Below are positions 1 through 10,930 of a stretch of 64,000 bases of DNA, piece after piece (position 1 is the stretch's first letter; each line of letters opens with the position of its first letter). The translations under genes and the position numbers were made by a program. Source of the DNA: Magnolia sinica (Eukaryota; Streptophyta; Magnoliopsida; Magnoliales; Magnoliaceae); contig NC_080586.1 of assembly GCF_029962835.1 (NCBI RefSeq), positions 69,317,001-69,381,000 of the forward strand. Direction: 5' to 3'. The notes below the pieces were generated by a model that saw nothing but the letters and a program-made list of their open reading frames with translations, made no database searches and had not been told where the DNA came from.

Positions 1-1852
1 AGTTTATACTTGATCAAGCACGATAGCCCAGAGCCATGGTACTATTTCGTGACTCGCCGCAGCAAGGGCTCGGGGCTGGTCCTGCAACTTCCATCCTCTA
101 ATAAGGATTGGAAGAACAAGTGGTTTTAGGCTTCGGGCGAGTGAGAAGCACCGGAAGTGGAGCTCAGGAATCTAATGACTCGGGTTCCTACCCGATTTAC
201 CCTTCCAGGTTGGACTCCGAACCATCTTTTTGCAATGATCCTCGGCTTACTGTGGTCTGATCAGCGTCTTCATTCCTTTTTTGTAGACTTCCCAAGGGGC
301 TTGCCTCTTATCACCTCAGATCAGAAGAATCAGATTGCTAAGGCCAGGGCGTGTTCGGAAGATTTATGCTCTTGGTCAGTCCTAATTACCACCGACAGTC
401 TCCATCGGTCCGGGCTCTGCAAGTCTAAGCTACTCCCCACATCATTCAGTAAGTTCCTCTCTGCATTTTAATTTGATGAAACTGAATATCTCTCAGCTCG
501 GACATTGATTCATTGTTCCGTATATAGGCATGGCCGAAGCTTCCGAATCTTGGAAGAGGAAGGCCACCCCGTCCGTCGAGGAAATGTTGAAGTCCGAACG
601 ATCGACAAAGAAGATGAATCGGGGAAAGCAGGCGACCCCTCGCAATGGAGGCCCATCGACCCTAATTTCTATTGTTGCAGCTCTGGCTCCAGCTTCAATT
701 TATGTCGTTGTAGCTCCAGTTCCGGTTCCGGCTTTAATTTTTGTTGTTGCAGCTCCAGCACACGCTGCGGTTGGGGCTATGACCAATAACGTTCCAGCTC
801 CAACACCCCCCCAGTCCCTGAAGTACCTCCACTAGCCCCCGAGCCCTGCATAGCCATCCCATCTTCTTCCGAATGGGAGGAGGCCATTCGGATAGCTGAC
901 GCTATGCTCTCCCCTCCCAAAGTCAGAGATGATCCCAGAGCCAAGGCCCAAGCTTCAGCAGGCAGCGAGACTGGGGCAGGGAAAGCGATGAGGTTATCTC
1001 GGGTCGGAACCAATGGAGAGAGACTTCAACCGGGCTATTATATGTCGGGCTTAGTTCGTTGGACTGGGAAGCATGCTCCGGAGGAGGATATTGGGGCCCT
1101 TCTCAACAAGTCGGATGAGTCCTTCATTAATGACATGGCCTCCGTCTTCTATCGAGTATTTCTACTAACCTTTTTCGCCCTTGATCACCCTTTTTTTGAG
1201 CGTTTATATGCTCATTCTCTTATTTTGATTCAGTCTGTCCCGAGGCTCCTTTTAACTCGGGAGAGGTTGAGGGAGATCGCGCAGAAAGACACAGAGATAA
1301 CGACTCTCAGGAGTGAGATCAGGACTCTCCGAGATAAGGCTGCGTTCCTCCAAATGGAGCAGGCGGAATTGTGTAGGCAGCTCGACGATGGAAAGGCGCG
1401 GACTCGACTTCCACCACCAGGGGGTCGCCAGCGACCTTCAGGCACGATGTGCTACCACTACAGCCGAGTTGATCCGAGCTAGGGCCCATGCCGACTCACT
1501 CGCGAAGGAAAATGCCCGATTGGGAGACGCGTTAGAGTGGACCAAGGTTGAGGCGGCGGAAGAGCAGAGTCGAGCGGTAACTCAGGCGAAGGAGGCTTAA
1601 CGGGCAGAAGATGAGGCCTCCCTAGCGTTGACAGTGATCGCTGCAGTGAATGCATTCAAGTCTTCAGAAGAAAGAACTGCTAAAGCTACCAAGTTTTATA
1701 ATTGCGGCTACGACACTTGCCTTGATACGGTTCAAGAGCTTTATCTCGATCTCAACCTCGAACCCCTCGTCCCTAAAGACGCGGGGGAGAAATCGGCTGA
1801 AGATGTCTCCTCGAACCAGGCTCCCGCCTCTCAAGCTCCTTCGACTAAATAG
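1..1852 (+). pseudogene. Accessory antisense ORF of the Tat element (Transposase_28-like), degraded
   Basis: The plus strand encodes pieces of one protein type. An N-terminal part reads 'PSSNKDWKNKWF', as in the domain called putative gypsy-type transposon (Transposase_28). A low-complexity Ala/Pro/Val stretch follows around 660-830. Near 1250-1420 there is a probable coiled coil (RLREIAQKDTEITTLRSEI...). The C-terminal segment near 1628-1852 reads 'YDTCLDTVQELYLDLNLEP', which I recall from plant gypsy accessory proteins. It converges on the element's pol genes. Function in the family is unknown. The copy is a fossil with several breaks. The domain assignment is from memory. Confidence 0.6.
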
Positions 1853-2310
1853 CTTTTGACATTCCCTCCTTTTATAACTCTTTTAAACAATAGTTTTGAT
1901 GGATAATTTACTAGATGATATATATATATATTTTTGACTCTCTAGAGAGGGTGTGATATAACATAGTTGATTTTTTTGGATGATGATTGCATTGATGATT
2001 ACTAGATGTTAAGTTGTTGATTGTCGAGTCGACTCCTTAGCAAGTCAACGAGCCGACTCCTTTATTAAGGAATCGGGTCATCCATGGCTTTTCTCCTAAA
2101 TATAAGGGGATTCCTTGTTGGATTTTCGTGAGTTAACATACTAACCCATTCTCTAAGGGATCAGTTCGTTGAGTCGGTGCCTGCTTGTGAGAGGTAACTT
2201 TTTTCGTTTGTCGACAAGTCGTTCAAGTAAATACGTAGAAACATAGATTTTATTGAAAGCCTTAAGAGCTAGTCGCTCCGAGGTATACACTTATTGAGGG
2301 CCTTCAGCGG
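1853..2310. other. Gap between convergent accessory ORF and pol
   Basis: No coding potential seen. It holds a short TA run near 1919-1932 and several copies of a GTCGACTC/GAGTCGAC-like word near 2030-2065. As the meeting point of two opposed reading directions it is the likely place for 3' ends of both transcripts; no terminator was identified. Confidence 0.4.
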
Positions 2311-3411
2311 CTAGTACATTAGGGGTAGTAGACTTTCAGGTGCTTGGCGTTCCAGGGATGAGGGAGCTGACGCCCTTCGAGATCCACTACGTGGTAGGAG
2401 ACAGGCATGGTCGATTGAACCACGCGGTAGGGCCCCTCCCAATTGAGTTCGAATACCCCAACCCCCGGCTCTGCAGTGTTTTGGAAAACTCGGCGAAGGA
2501 CCAAGTCTCTTGGGTGGAATCGCCGAGTCTTGACCTTGGAGTTGTAGAATCGTGCCACCTACTGGTGTCAAGCAGCAACTCGAAGTTTGGAGACATCTCT
2601 AGCTTCCTTTAGTAGGTCCAGATTAGCTGCGATCTGCTTAGTGTTCTGGCCTTTCTGATAGTTTCTGACCTGAGCTGTAGGGAGGCCAATCTCGACCGGC
2701 ACCATCGCCTCCAAATTGTAGGAAAGTAAAAATGGGGTTTCTGCAGTAGACGACCGAGCCGTAGTCCTGTAAGTCCAAAGGACGAATGGGAGTTCTTCGG
2801 CCCAGTTGCCTTTTGCTTTATCTGACTTTGTTTTGAGGTGGTGCTTGATGATTTTGTTAACTGCCTCCACTTGTCCATGGATTGCGGGTGCCGAGGCGAG
2901 GGATACGCATTTGAGATACCAAGCTCCTGACATAAGCCTCGGAACTTTTTGTTGTCGAACTGTTTGCCGTTATCAGAAATGATAGTGCGCTGGATTCCGA
3001 ACCGACAGATAATATTCTTCTAAACAAAATCAACCACCTTCTGCTTTGTGATTTTTGTGACACGCTTGGCCTCGGCCCACTTGGTGAAGTAGTTATGGCT
3101 TCATACCGCTCGACATCGAACGGTCTCCTCTTTTGCTTCACAGGTTTGTGATCCGGGTTCACATTTAACCTGTGAACCATAACATCAGGAGAGATCCCTG
3201 ACATGTCCTCATGCGACCATGCGAAGACGTCTCTGTGTTGCTGTAGGAAGGCCAACATCTCAAACTGTTGCTCGAAATTCAATGACGTTCCAAGTTGAAC
3301 GGTTTTGTTCGGATATGCTTCTTCGAGTGGCACGGCCTCCAAGTCTTCCACAGATGAATCCTCTATAGGTCCCCTAGGATCGAGGACGTTGATGGTGAGA
3401 TCTTGCTTCAC
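2311..3411 (-). pseudogene. Tat element pol remnants: start of RT and C-terminal half of integrase
   Basis: Translated on the minus strand, roughly 3120-3411 matches the linker and N-terminus of a gypsy RT ('FAWSHEDMSGISPDVMVHRLNV', then 'KQKRRPFDVERYEAI'). Roughly 2311-3100 matches the integrase core and C-terminal half ('ISDNGKQFDNKKFRGLCQELG', 'GNWAEELPFVLWTYRTT', then a chromo-less tail ending 'LPHPWNAKHLKVYYP'). The product would copy and integrate element DNA. This is a non-functional fossil carrying several breaks. Confidence 0.75.
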
Positions 3412-3480
3412 TGACCCTTTCTTTACTGCTATCGCATAACATTTTTGAGCCTCGCGTTGATCACTTCGGAGGTAGCTTAT

Positions 3481-3828
3481 TCAGCCTTCGGCGGGAAACT
3501 TCATCATTAGATGGTATGTGGACATGACTGCCCTCATTGCGTTGAGAGAAGGTCTGCCCAGGATGATGTTATGCACTGATGGCACATTAACGACATGGAA
3601 GTCCACTAGGAGGGTGACTTGATGCCATCCTTCTCCCGCAGTCATAGGGAGGGAGATCGCTCCTTTGGAAATCACCCTTTCTCCGACAAAGCCATGCAAG
3701 GGAGTCTTCACAGGTCTGAGGTGTGACCTTGGAATTCCCATTCTTTCAAAAGCCTCCGAGTAGATGACATCAACCGAGCTCCCGGTGTCGACCATGATGC
3801 GGTACACCTTATGATTGGCTATGGTCAT
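3481..3828 (-). pseudogene. Tat element retropepsin-type protease domain
   Basis: A 115-residue stretch carries the aspartic protease signature 'MVDTGSSVDVIY' near its N-terminus and the late 'IILGRPSLNAMRA' motif. This is the usual gypsy protease, which processes the Gag-Pol polyprotein. It lies between gag (upstream on the minus strand) and RT. It is part of the degraded element and not an independent host protease. Confidence 0.85.
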
Positions 3829-4104
3829 TGTTACTACTAAAGCGTCGTCATGCGGATGTTGAATTTCACGCGCATCATCTTCCGTGAAGGTCAGACTACA
3901 AGGGCTAACTCGGAGCTCTTTCCTCGGCTTTTCAGTCAGGTGGACATAGTGCTTTGGGTCAGATTTTTGGGAATGGGCTTTTCAGGCCCTATTTGAGTCT
4001 CCTCCACTGGATGAACCACCAAAAATGGTTCGGATTTCAATCGGTTCTTCTGTATCCTTGCTCGGCTGCTCTTCTCTCTGAGCTGTTCTTTCCTCCTTGG
4101 CGTA

Positions 4105-5596
4105 TCAGCGCAGATGACTCTTACGGATAAGGGTCTCGATCTCATCTTCAAGATTTACACAGTCACTTGTGTTGTGGCCGTGATCATGATGGAATCGATA
4201 ATACTCGCGCTTGTCTTGATGATTTGCGTTGGCCTTCATATAAACATGCCAATTCAGGAGCTTCTGACCTCTGATGTCCAGTAATATTTGTTCTGTAGAT
4301 GTGTTAAGGGGAGTGTAGGAACGGAATCGACCCTTAAGCTTCTTACTCGGACGATGATCACGAGGAGCGCAGTCATTTGACTTCTTGGTGGATGACTGGG
4401 GTTCTTCATTCTTTTGCCTCTTCCCTTTGGTTAGCGGCTCTACTGCTTGAACATTTTTACGGCAGTTGGAGAACTCTTCGACATTAGTGTATTTTTGAGC
4501 TCTAGTGACGAGCTCTGCCAATGTCTTCGGAGGATTCTTTCCAATGGAGAAGGTGAACTTTCCCTCTTTTAGACTGCTGAACATGGCAGAGAGCGCAATT
4601 TTGTCATCGTAGTCCTCTACCTGCAATGCTTCCTCGTTGAAGCGGGCAATAAAGTCCTTCAACGACTTTTTAGGCTCTTGCTTGATGGTGAACAAATGAG
4701 TAGTTGGCTTCTGACACTTCTTACCACTTATAAATTGGGTAAGGAACAATTTGCTGAGTTCTGCGAAGGAACCAACAGAATTGGGTTTGAGTTGCCAGTA
4801 CCAACTCCGAGCGGATCCAGTAAAGGTGATAGAGAATCCCCTACACATCATCGCATCTGTTGCAGTCTGGATTTGCATCCACGAGTGATAGACCTCTACT
4901 TGTTCGGACGGGTCGCCAGACCCAGAGTACTGGATGACAGGAGGTATCTGAAACCTCTACGGCATCACCTCGCTCATGATTGCGGGGGTGAAGGGAGGTT
5001 TGGTCTCTTCCATCATCGCTTGGACGGCGGTGGGGATGGATGAGGGTTGCTGATTTTGCTGTAGCTTTATAACCCGATTGTTGAGTTCCGCGAATCGTGC
5101 CTCCCACGGGTTTCTGTTTTCGGCTACCATCTCCGACAGAGCCTCTACTTCAGGGGTTCTTCCTCCCTTCTTCTCTCCAGCTCATAACGGAGAGTGTCAG
5201 GGCTGAAGTGACTGAAGCATTCGTTGGAGCCCGAGTCTCGTTGTGTTCCGAACTGGAACTTGATTTTGAGTTGGAGGGGGATTTCGAACTGAACCTGGAA
5301 CTCGAGCAGACTGATGTTGTGACCCTTCAGGCCTCATACTCCGCGGACTCGACTTCCACCACCGGTCCGATTGTCTCCTGCATGGGCAGCGGTTGTTGCT
5401 CCTGTCATTATTTCATCTGATTGATTTCATCGCGTAAGGCTTGGATTTCACTCTGCATTGCTCGATATTTACTTGCCCGACTACGGGAACGCTGGGATGG
5501 CCTTGGAGCCGACTCGACGTGAAGTAACAAAGAAGATCAAGTCTGTTCATTCGGCTCCTGCTCCACTGCTGCAGATTTCTTCTTTCCTCTTGCCAT
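4105..5596 (-). pseudogene. Tat element gag, degraded
   Basis: On the minus strand an ATG at 5596 begins a basic segment ('MARGKKKSAAV'). The capsid-like core covers about 4440-4880 ('SARSWYWQLKPNSVGSFAELSKLFLTQF', 'SLKDFIARFNEEAL'). A nucleocapsid-type segment near 4140-4260 has the pattern 'REYYRFHHDHGHNTSDC', the His/Cys box usual for this lineage. Gag would form the particle that packages the element RNA. The reading is interrupted a few times. Confidence 0.75.
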
Positions 5597-5632
5597 TATA
5601 ACGGATGATAGGAAACTGACTTTTTGTATCAT

Positions 5633-5656
5633 GATTCTCACAGATTGCGCCAAAAA
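5633..5656 (-). other. Probable primer-binding site of the Tat element
   Basis: Directly inside the LTR the minus strand reads TTTTTGGCGCAATCTGTGAG. Plant Tat elements usually carry a TGGCGCCGTCTGTGGG-type word at this point, which pairs with a tRNA 3' end. Its position fixes the inner LTR edge at 5657. Confidence 0.6.
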
Positions 5657-6196
5657 TGTTGCTGCTAAAATCTTGACAACCCTCTGCTCGGATTCAAGAA
5701 CTCCGAACCGCTCTTAAGTTGTGGACCTGCGAAACAGTGGTGAGCAAAGGAGCCCCTGGCTGAAGCAGGGGACCCTTCGATGCTTAAGTCAGGTCAAGGG
5801 AATCTGGGTCTAAGTTTGTTTGTAGAGGGAGAGTGTAAGATATTACGTACCTGTTTCCTCCTTGCAAGACGCTATTTATATCCCTTCGCCTAAGATGGAC
5901 ATGTTTACATAACTCGGTGCATCCTGGGGCATTTACTATGTCCCGCGAGAGATTCAGTTATCCTGTCGTCGTGTGGTCGTGCAGATGTGGGCGGTTGAGT
6001 AACCATGGTCAATCGTGCGGTAATGGGACACTTCGTGGTCCCCCTAATAAGTAGATTCCGATCCGGGTCCTAAACAGACCGCTTTGGCGTCGGATCACTC
6101 CAAGCCGACTACCTCGACCTTGGATCATTCCGGGATCTTGCTATGAATACCGAGTCGACAGCTTCCCGTCTGGGACCCCGAAATGAATGCATAACA
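5657..6196 (-). repeat. 5' LTR of the Tat element
   Basis: On the minus strand it starts TGTTATGCATTC and ends ..AGCAGCAACA, the usual TG...CA ends. A TATAAATA promoter word lies at 5873-5880 in that orientation. It is about 540 bp. No second copy is in the window, so the outer boundary (6196) rests on the terminal dinucleotide and on the neighbouring element starting a few bases later. Confidence 0.65.
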
Positions 6197-6218
6197 ACTG
6201 TTGAATTGGATATCTATC

Positions 6219-6399
6219 TGTTAGATTTTTATTATCGTATTTCTTTCATAGTTTCTTTACAGAGATATTGTATAAATATATAGGGATATTAGCAACCATA
6301 TTCTTGGCTATACATAGATATTGTACAATCACGAATATAATTTTTCTGATTTTCTCTTAATTGATAACTCATTGATTGATTTGACAACTCACACTAACA
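6219..6399 (-). repeat. 3' LTR of the RE1-like copia
   Basis: A 181-bp AT-rich block begins TGTTAGATTTTTATTATCG and ends CACACTAACA, immediately after the last coding words of the element. Its terminal bases match the stub beside the primer site at 10888. Short LTRs are common in this copia group. Confidence 0.6.
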
Positions 6400-6403
6400 C
6401 TTC

Positions 6404-9400
6404 TTAAGTGGAAGCATCCAAATCTTCAATGCGCAACTTGTTTAGTGAGTTGTAGAAATCCTTATTTGATACGACCTTTGTAAGAATATCCGCCAATTGG
6501 TCTTCGGACTTCACGAATGGAAATTGAATTATTTTATTTTCGAGATTTTCTTTGATAAAGTGTCTATCAACCTCCACGTGTTTGGTACGATCATGTTGGA
6601 TCAAATTGTGAGCAATGGCGATAGCTACCTAGTTATCACAAAAGAGGTCCATCTCGAATGTAGGAGCAAACTTAATTTCAGTTACTAGTCTTTTGAGCCA
6701 CAGGAGTTCACAAAGTCCTTTAGCCATTCCACGGAACTCTGCTTTAACACTTGATAATGCCACCACTTTTTACTTTTTACTTCTCCATGTAACAAGATTC
6801 CCTCCAATAAACATGAAGTATCCTGAGGTGAATCTTCTGTCTGTGGTATTCCTCGTCCAATCTGCGTCTGTATAACCATTAACTCTGAGATGGTTATTTT
6901 TCAAAAACACAAGTCCTTTTCCCGGAGAGGATTTTAAGTATCGTAAAATCCAGATCACTGCCTCCATATGATCCTTACTAGGTTGATGCATGAATTAACT
7001 TACTACACTCACTGCGTATGCAATATCTAGACAATTATGGGAGAGGTAAATAACTTTACCAACTAATCTCTAGTACCTTCCTTTGTCCGCTGGCATTTGG
7101 CTTAGATATTCTCTGAGCTTGTGGTTCTGAATGATTAGAGTGTCTGCTAGCTTACAATCCAATATTCCAACCTCACATAGTAAGTCTAATATATATTTTC
7201 GCTGAGAAAGAAATATACATCGCCTTGATCTAGCAACCTCTATTCCCAGGAAATATTTGAGACCTTCTAAATTTTTCATCTCGAACTCGGCCGCCAATTG
7301 TTTCTGAAGCTTAGTGATTTCCTCTTTATCATCCCCTGTGATGATCATCTCATCGACATATACAATTAAAACTGTTACCTTACCCCACAGGTGCTTAAGA
7401 AATAATGTATGATCTGAGTTACTTTGATGGAAGCCATACTTCTTCATTGCCAGACTGAACCTCCCAAACTATGCTCGAGGTGATTATTTTAATCCATACA
7501 GTGCTCGCTGCAATTTGCACACAACTTTAGCTTTTGAAGATGCTGTGTAGACTGGAGGAGTATCCATGTAGACTTCCTCTTCAAGATCACCATGGAGAAA
7601 TGTGTTCTTTACATCAAACTGGTGCAATGGCCAGTTCAAGTTAGCTGCGAGAGATAACAGGACTCTGACTGTATTTAACTTGGCTACCGGTGAAAAAGTT
7701 TCTTGATAATCTACGCCATATGTCCGAGTGTATCTCTTTGCGATTAGCCTTGCCTTGTATCGTTCTATAGATCTATCTGCCTTGTGTTTAAACAGAGAAG
7801 ACCCATTTGCACCCGACTGTTTTTTTCTTTGGGCAATGGAACCAAGGTCTATGTTTGATTCTTTAGTAGTGCTCCCATTTCTTCATTTATTGCCTGTGTC
7901 CACTAGGGATCAGCTAAAGCTTCCTTAACTGTAGTGGGAATATGATATACAGACAGCTCGTGTGAGAATGTCTTGAGAGGTTCAGGTAGCATTTTGGTGG
8001 AAACATAGTTGGCAATTGGATACCTCGACCTTTTTTCCTCAATGTCTGGAGAGTATCTATTTGGTGGCTTGCCATGGTTATACCTGAAAGGTAAGGTATA
8101 CCCAGCAAACATATCTATCTTATTCATAAATGAGGGTGTTGTGAAATTGCTTACCTCAGAAATATTCTTAGGAGATGGGTCTGCAGGCACTGAGATGGGG
8201 GGATTGGGGTTCTTCTCCTGATGATGTGAGCTTAGTTGCCGAAGACTCTCTAGATTCAGAGGATATGTTAGGCCTTGAAGATGTATTTGTTGATTTATCA
8301 CCAATTATTGGTGTGTCATTCCGATCTTCAAGTCAGTCAAAACTCAGCCAATTCAACTTTTCATCTAGTGTCTCCCCTTGAAGAGAAGAAGTGGATGCCG
8401 ATGAATGATATAACTGTTCAGATTCCAGAAAGGTAACATCCATAGTCACATAGGTATGCTTAGTAGTAGGATCATAGCAGTGGTACCCTTTTTGATGCGT
8501 AGCATAGCCCAAGAGAGGCACTAAAGGGCACATGAGTTAAGTTTGGTGCGCTAATTCTTAGAGAGGTGCACATATGCTACACACCCAAATATGTGAGGAG
8601 GGAGCATTAGGGCTGTAGGTAGAGAGACTGAGGCTGATAGAGACTGTAATGAGGTCTTAAAATTTAATATTTTGGAAGGAAGGCGATTAATTAAATGTAC
8701 GATAGTGGTAATAGCATCGGGCCAATGTCGTGTGGGAACATGAGCGCCTAGAAGGAGAGTCCCGGCAGTCTCAAGAATATGCCGATTCTTCCGTTCAACG
8801 ACTTTATTTTGCTGAGGAGTCTAAGGATATAAGGTCTCGTGAATAAGACCATATTGTTGAAAATAGGAATGAAAGTAGTGATTAACATATTCACCACCAT
8901 TGTTAGAGCGGAGAATTCGAATCTGAGCGGAAAACTGAGTTTAAACCATAACATGAAATGACTGAAAGATACGAAACACTTCATCGTTATGTTTCATTAA
9001 ATATAGCCAGGTCATCCGGGTACAATCATCAACAAATATCACAAACCACCGTACACTAGATATAGTAGATAAAGGAGAGGGTTCCCATACATCAGAATGA
9101 ATTAAAGTAAAAGGTGTATCACTTTTATTCATACTTAATGGATAAAGCATGATAACTTTTGGCTAAAATACAAATATCATAGTGAAATTCAGAAGTCTCC
9201 ACATTAGAGAATAAATCAGGAAATAAATGCCGTAAATATCCAAATGACGGATGTCCCAAACGACGATGCTACAGTCAAATCTGTTGAGCCTTGAAACCAA
9301 GTGTAGAAGACACGTAATGCACATGACCCAAACTAAAATCTTCCATGTAGTATAATCCCCCCTCTTAGTACCATGCCCAATTATCTCCTTGGTGAGAATA

Positions 9401-9802
9401 TCCTGAATAAGACAAAAATCAGAAAACATCAGCACCACACAATTTAGATCTGTAGTAACTTGGCTAACGGATAATAGTTTGTGAGATAAAGAGGGAACAA
9501 GTAGAGTGTTGGCAATGAAGAGAGGGGGATAGGGTTACAGATCCGGCTCCTGTGATAGATGAAGTCACTCCATTAGCATTCACAATGCTAGTGCGCCTTG
9601 GAGGTGAGTGATGGGAGAAATTTGTGGTATCAAACGTCATATGATCCGTGGCCCCAGAGTCGAGGAGCCAATCACTACTGTCCACATCATAGCGACGACT
9701 AAGCAAGGCATGATAGATGTTACCTGAATTCGCAGGAGAGAAGTTCGATTTAGATGAGGTAGTGGGCGGGATGAGAGAGTGATAAGGTTCGGCTGCTGCC
9801 AC
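6404..9802 (-). pseudogene. Copia pol: protease, integrase, RT, RNase H (degraded)
   Basis: Domains in minus-strand order, rough positions: protease near 9620-9690 ('WLLDSGATDHMT'); integrase 8700-9440 ('TPFTLIHSDVWEPS', 'FVDDCTRMTWLYLMK'); the post-integrase motif near 8500 ('VPLLGYATHQKGYHCYDP'); RT with the catalytic word 'VLIVYVDEMIITGDD' near 7330-7370; RNase H near 6690-6990 ('VNGYTDADWTRNTTDRRFTSGY') and its tail near 6404-6604 ('TKHVEVDRHFIKENLE', 'QLADILTK'). These would serve polyprotein processing, integration and reverse transcription. It is a fossil with many breaks. Confidence 0.85.
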
Positions 9803-9862
9803 GCAGCCTTTCCCGCGCCTTCAGCTGTACCGTCTTATTTTTTTTTTAGCTTGAAGCTCGTG

Positions 9863-10751
9863 CTACCAAACGGGGTACCCATGCAACTGGAAGCAGTTTT
9901 CGCGTGTATACTTCATATTGCCACAATAAGAGCATTTGAGACCATCGGATGAGGTACGAGCTTTAGATGAAGATTTCCTAGTATGCTGAGAAGTCGATCC
10001 AGACAGTCTAAGCTTTAGGCCTTTCGAAGCAAGCACCGCCCCTAGAGGTGGTTCGTGGTCGCTAGCGTTCATCACCACCTGGCGAAGAGCCTCCCTGTGG
10101 ACATGGGTATAGCTTGCTCCAAGGTGGGAAACAGGTGCATTTGCAACACGTCGCTACAAATATTGTCCAACCTATCATCAAGACCATCCAAGAATACGTA
10201 GACCTAATTTTCTTGGAGAAATTATTATAACGTTCCTTATCGGCAGGACACTCAATCGGATTGGGACGTCGAAAAATAATCTCACGCCAGAGGCCTTGCA
10301 AATCAGTGTAGAATTTTGTCAGTGAGCCACCCGCTTGGTGGAGACGTAAGATACGCCGTCGGAGATCATAGACTTGAGAGGTATCGCTACCATCAAAATA
10401 GGTGGTAGCAATTGAATCCCAAACCATTTTGGTAGTGGGAAATCGAATGAAATTGTCGATTAACGCCGGATCCATGGATTTAATCAGCCATCCTTTAACA
10501 ATGGCGTTGTCAGTACGCCATTTGCGGAAGGATAGATCGGTCGGAGATGACGGAGGTAACTCGCCATTGATGTAGCATAACTTGTCTTTGCCGGAGATGT
10601 ACATCTCAACAACTTGGGACCATAAAGCATAGTTGGAACCATCCAACTTGATGCCGATCGGGACAGCTGCAGGTTCAGAAAGCATGGTCGGGGCTTGAGC
10701 TTTGGATAGAGCTTCGACTATTTTTGTGCTGGATATTTTAGAGAGGAGCAT
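9863..10751 (-). pseudogene. Copia gag (UBN2-like) with zinc knuckle, degraded
   Basis: The gag core covers about 10180-10751 on the minus strand ('GWLIKSMDPALIDNFIRF', 'LRQAGGSL'-type motif seen as 'LHQAGGSLTKFYTDLQG'). A nucleocapsid-type knuckle near 9870-9960 reads 'CSYCGNMKYTRENCFQLHGYP'-like, close to the CX2CX4HX4C pattern. The start is 10751, about 125 bp from the primer site, a normal leader length. It is degraded. Confidence 0.8.
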
Positions 10752-10875
10752 ATTATGGTCGATGGAAGAGTCATTGGACTTCGTTGGGGTTTCGGTGTCT
10801 CTTATATGTGAAGGTGGCGGTGGAGGGAGGCTATGAATAAGGGTTAGACGTAAACCAAGAGCCAGAAATCAACTA

Positions 10876-10887
10876 GCTTTGATACCA
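10876..10887 (-). other. Met-tRNA primer-binding site of the copia element
   Basis: The minus strand reads TGGTATCAAAGC, one base from the canonical initiator-Met primer word TGGTATCAGAGC. It directly follows an LTR terminus ending ..TCTGACA. Confidence 0.85.
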
Positions 10888-10930
10888 TGTCAGATTTTCT
10901 ATTAGAAATACGATGATAGAAAATCTGACA
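10888..10930. repeat. LTR stub forming a 13-bp inverted repeat
   Basis: TGTCAGATTTTCT at 10888 recurs exactly as its reverse complement at 10918-10930, with a 17-base spacer. Both arms resemble the terminus of the 3' LTR at 6219, so two LTR ends appear to meet head to head. Beyond 10930 no LTR-like sequence continues. Confidence 0.6.

Larger units (their letters stand above)
1..6196 (-). mobile_element. Ty3/gypsy retrotransposon, Tat lineage (partial, 3' end off window)
   Basis: Read on the minus strand, an LTR (5657-6196) is followed by a primer-binding region, gag, protease, the start of reverse transcriptase and the second half of integrase, then an accessory ORF on the opposite strand; the other LTR lies left of the window. 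Gag and integrase resemble Tat/Retand elements (integrase wording 'IIKHHLKTKSDKAKGNWAEELP' and 'EAMVPVEIGLP'). An antisense extra ORF between pol and the 3' LTR is a known trait of some Tat families. The copy is degraded, with several breaks, and the RT core and RNase H are not visible. Age cannot be judged because only one LTR is in view. Confidence 0.85.
6219..10930 (-). mobile_element. Ty1/copia retrotransposon (RE1/Retrofit-type), degraded
   Basis: The minus strand reads in copia order: primer site (10876-10887), gag, protease, integrase, RT, RNase H, then a short 3' LTR (6219-6399). Gag wording such as 'KLDGSNYALWSQVVEMYISGKDKL' and 'SMDPALIDNFIRFPTTKMVWDSI' is typical of the RE1-like group. 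The coding part has many breaks. Only a short stub of the 5' LTR is recognisable, so LTR dating is not possible; it looks old. Confidence 0.85.

Noticed and set aside
904-1482. Host coiled-coil gene
   Set aside because: It adjoins a Tat element in the place where that lineage carries antisense accessory ORFs, and its wording fits those proteins.
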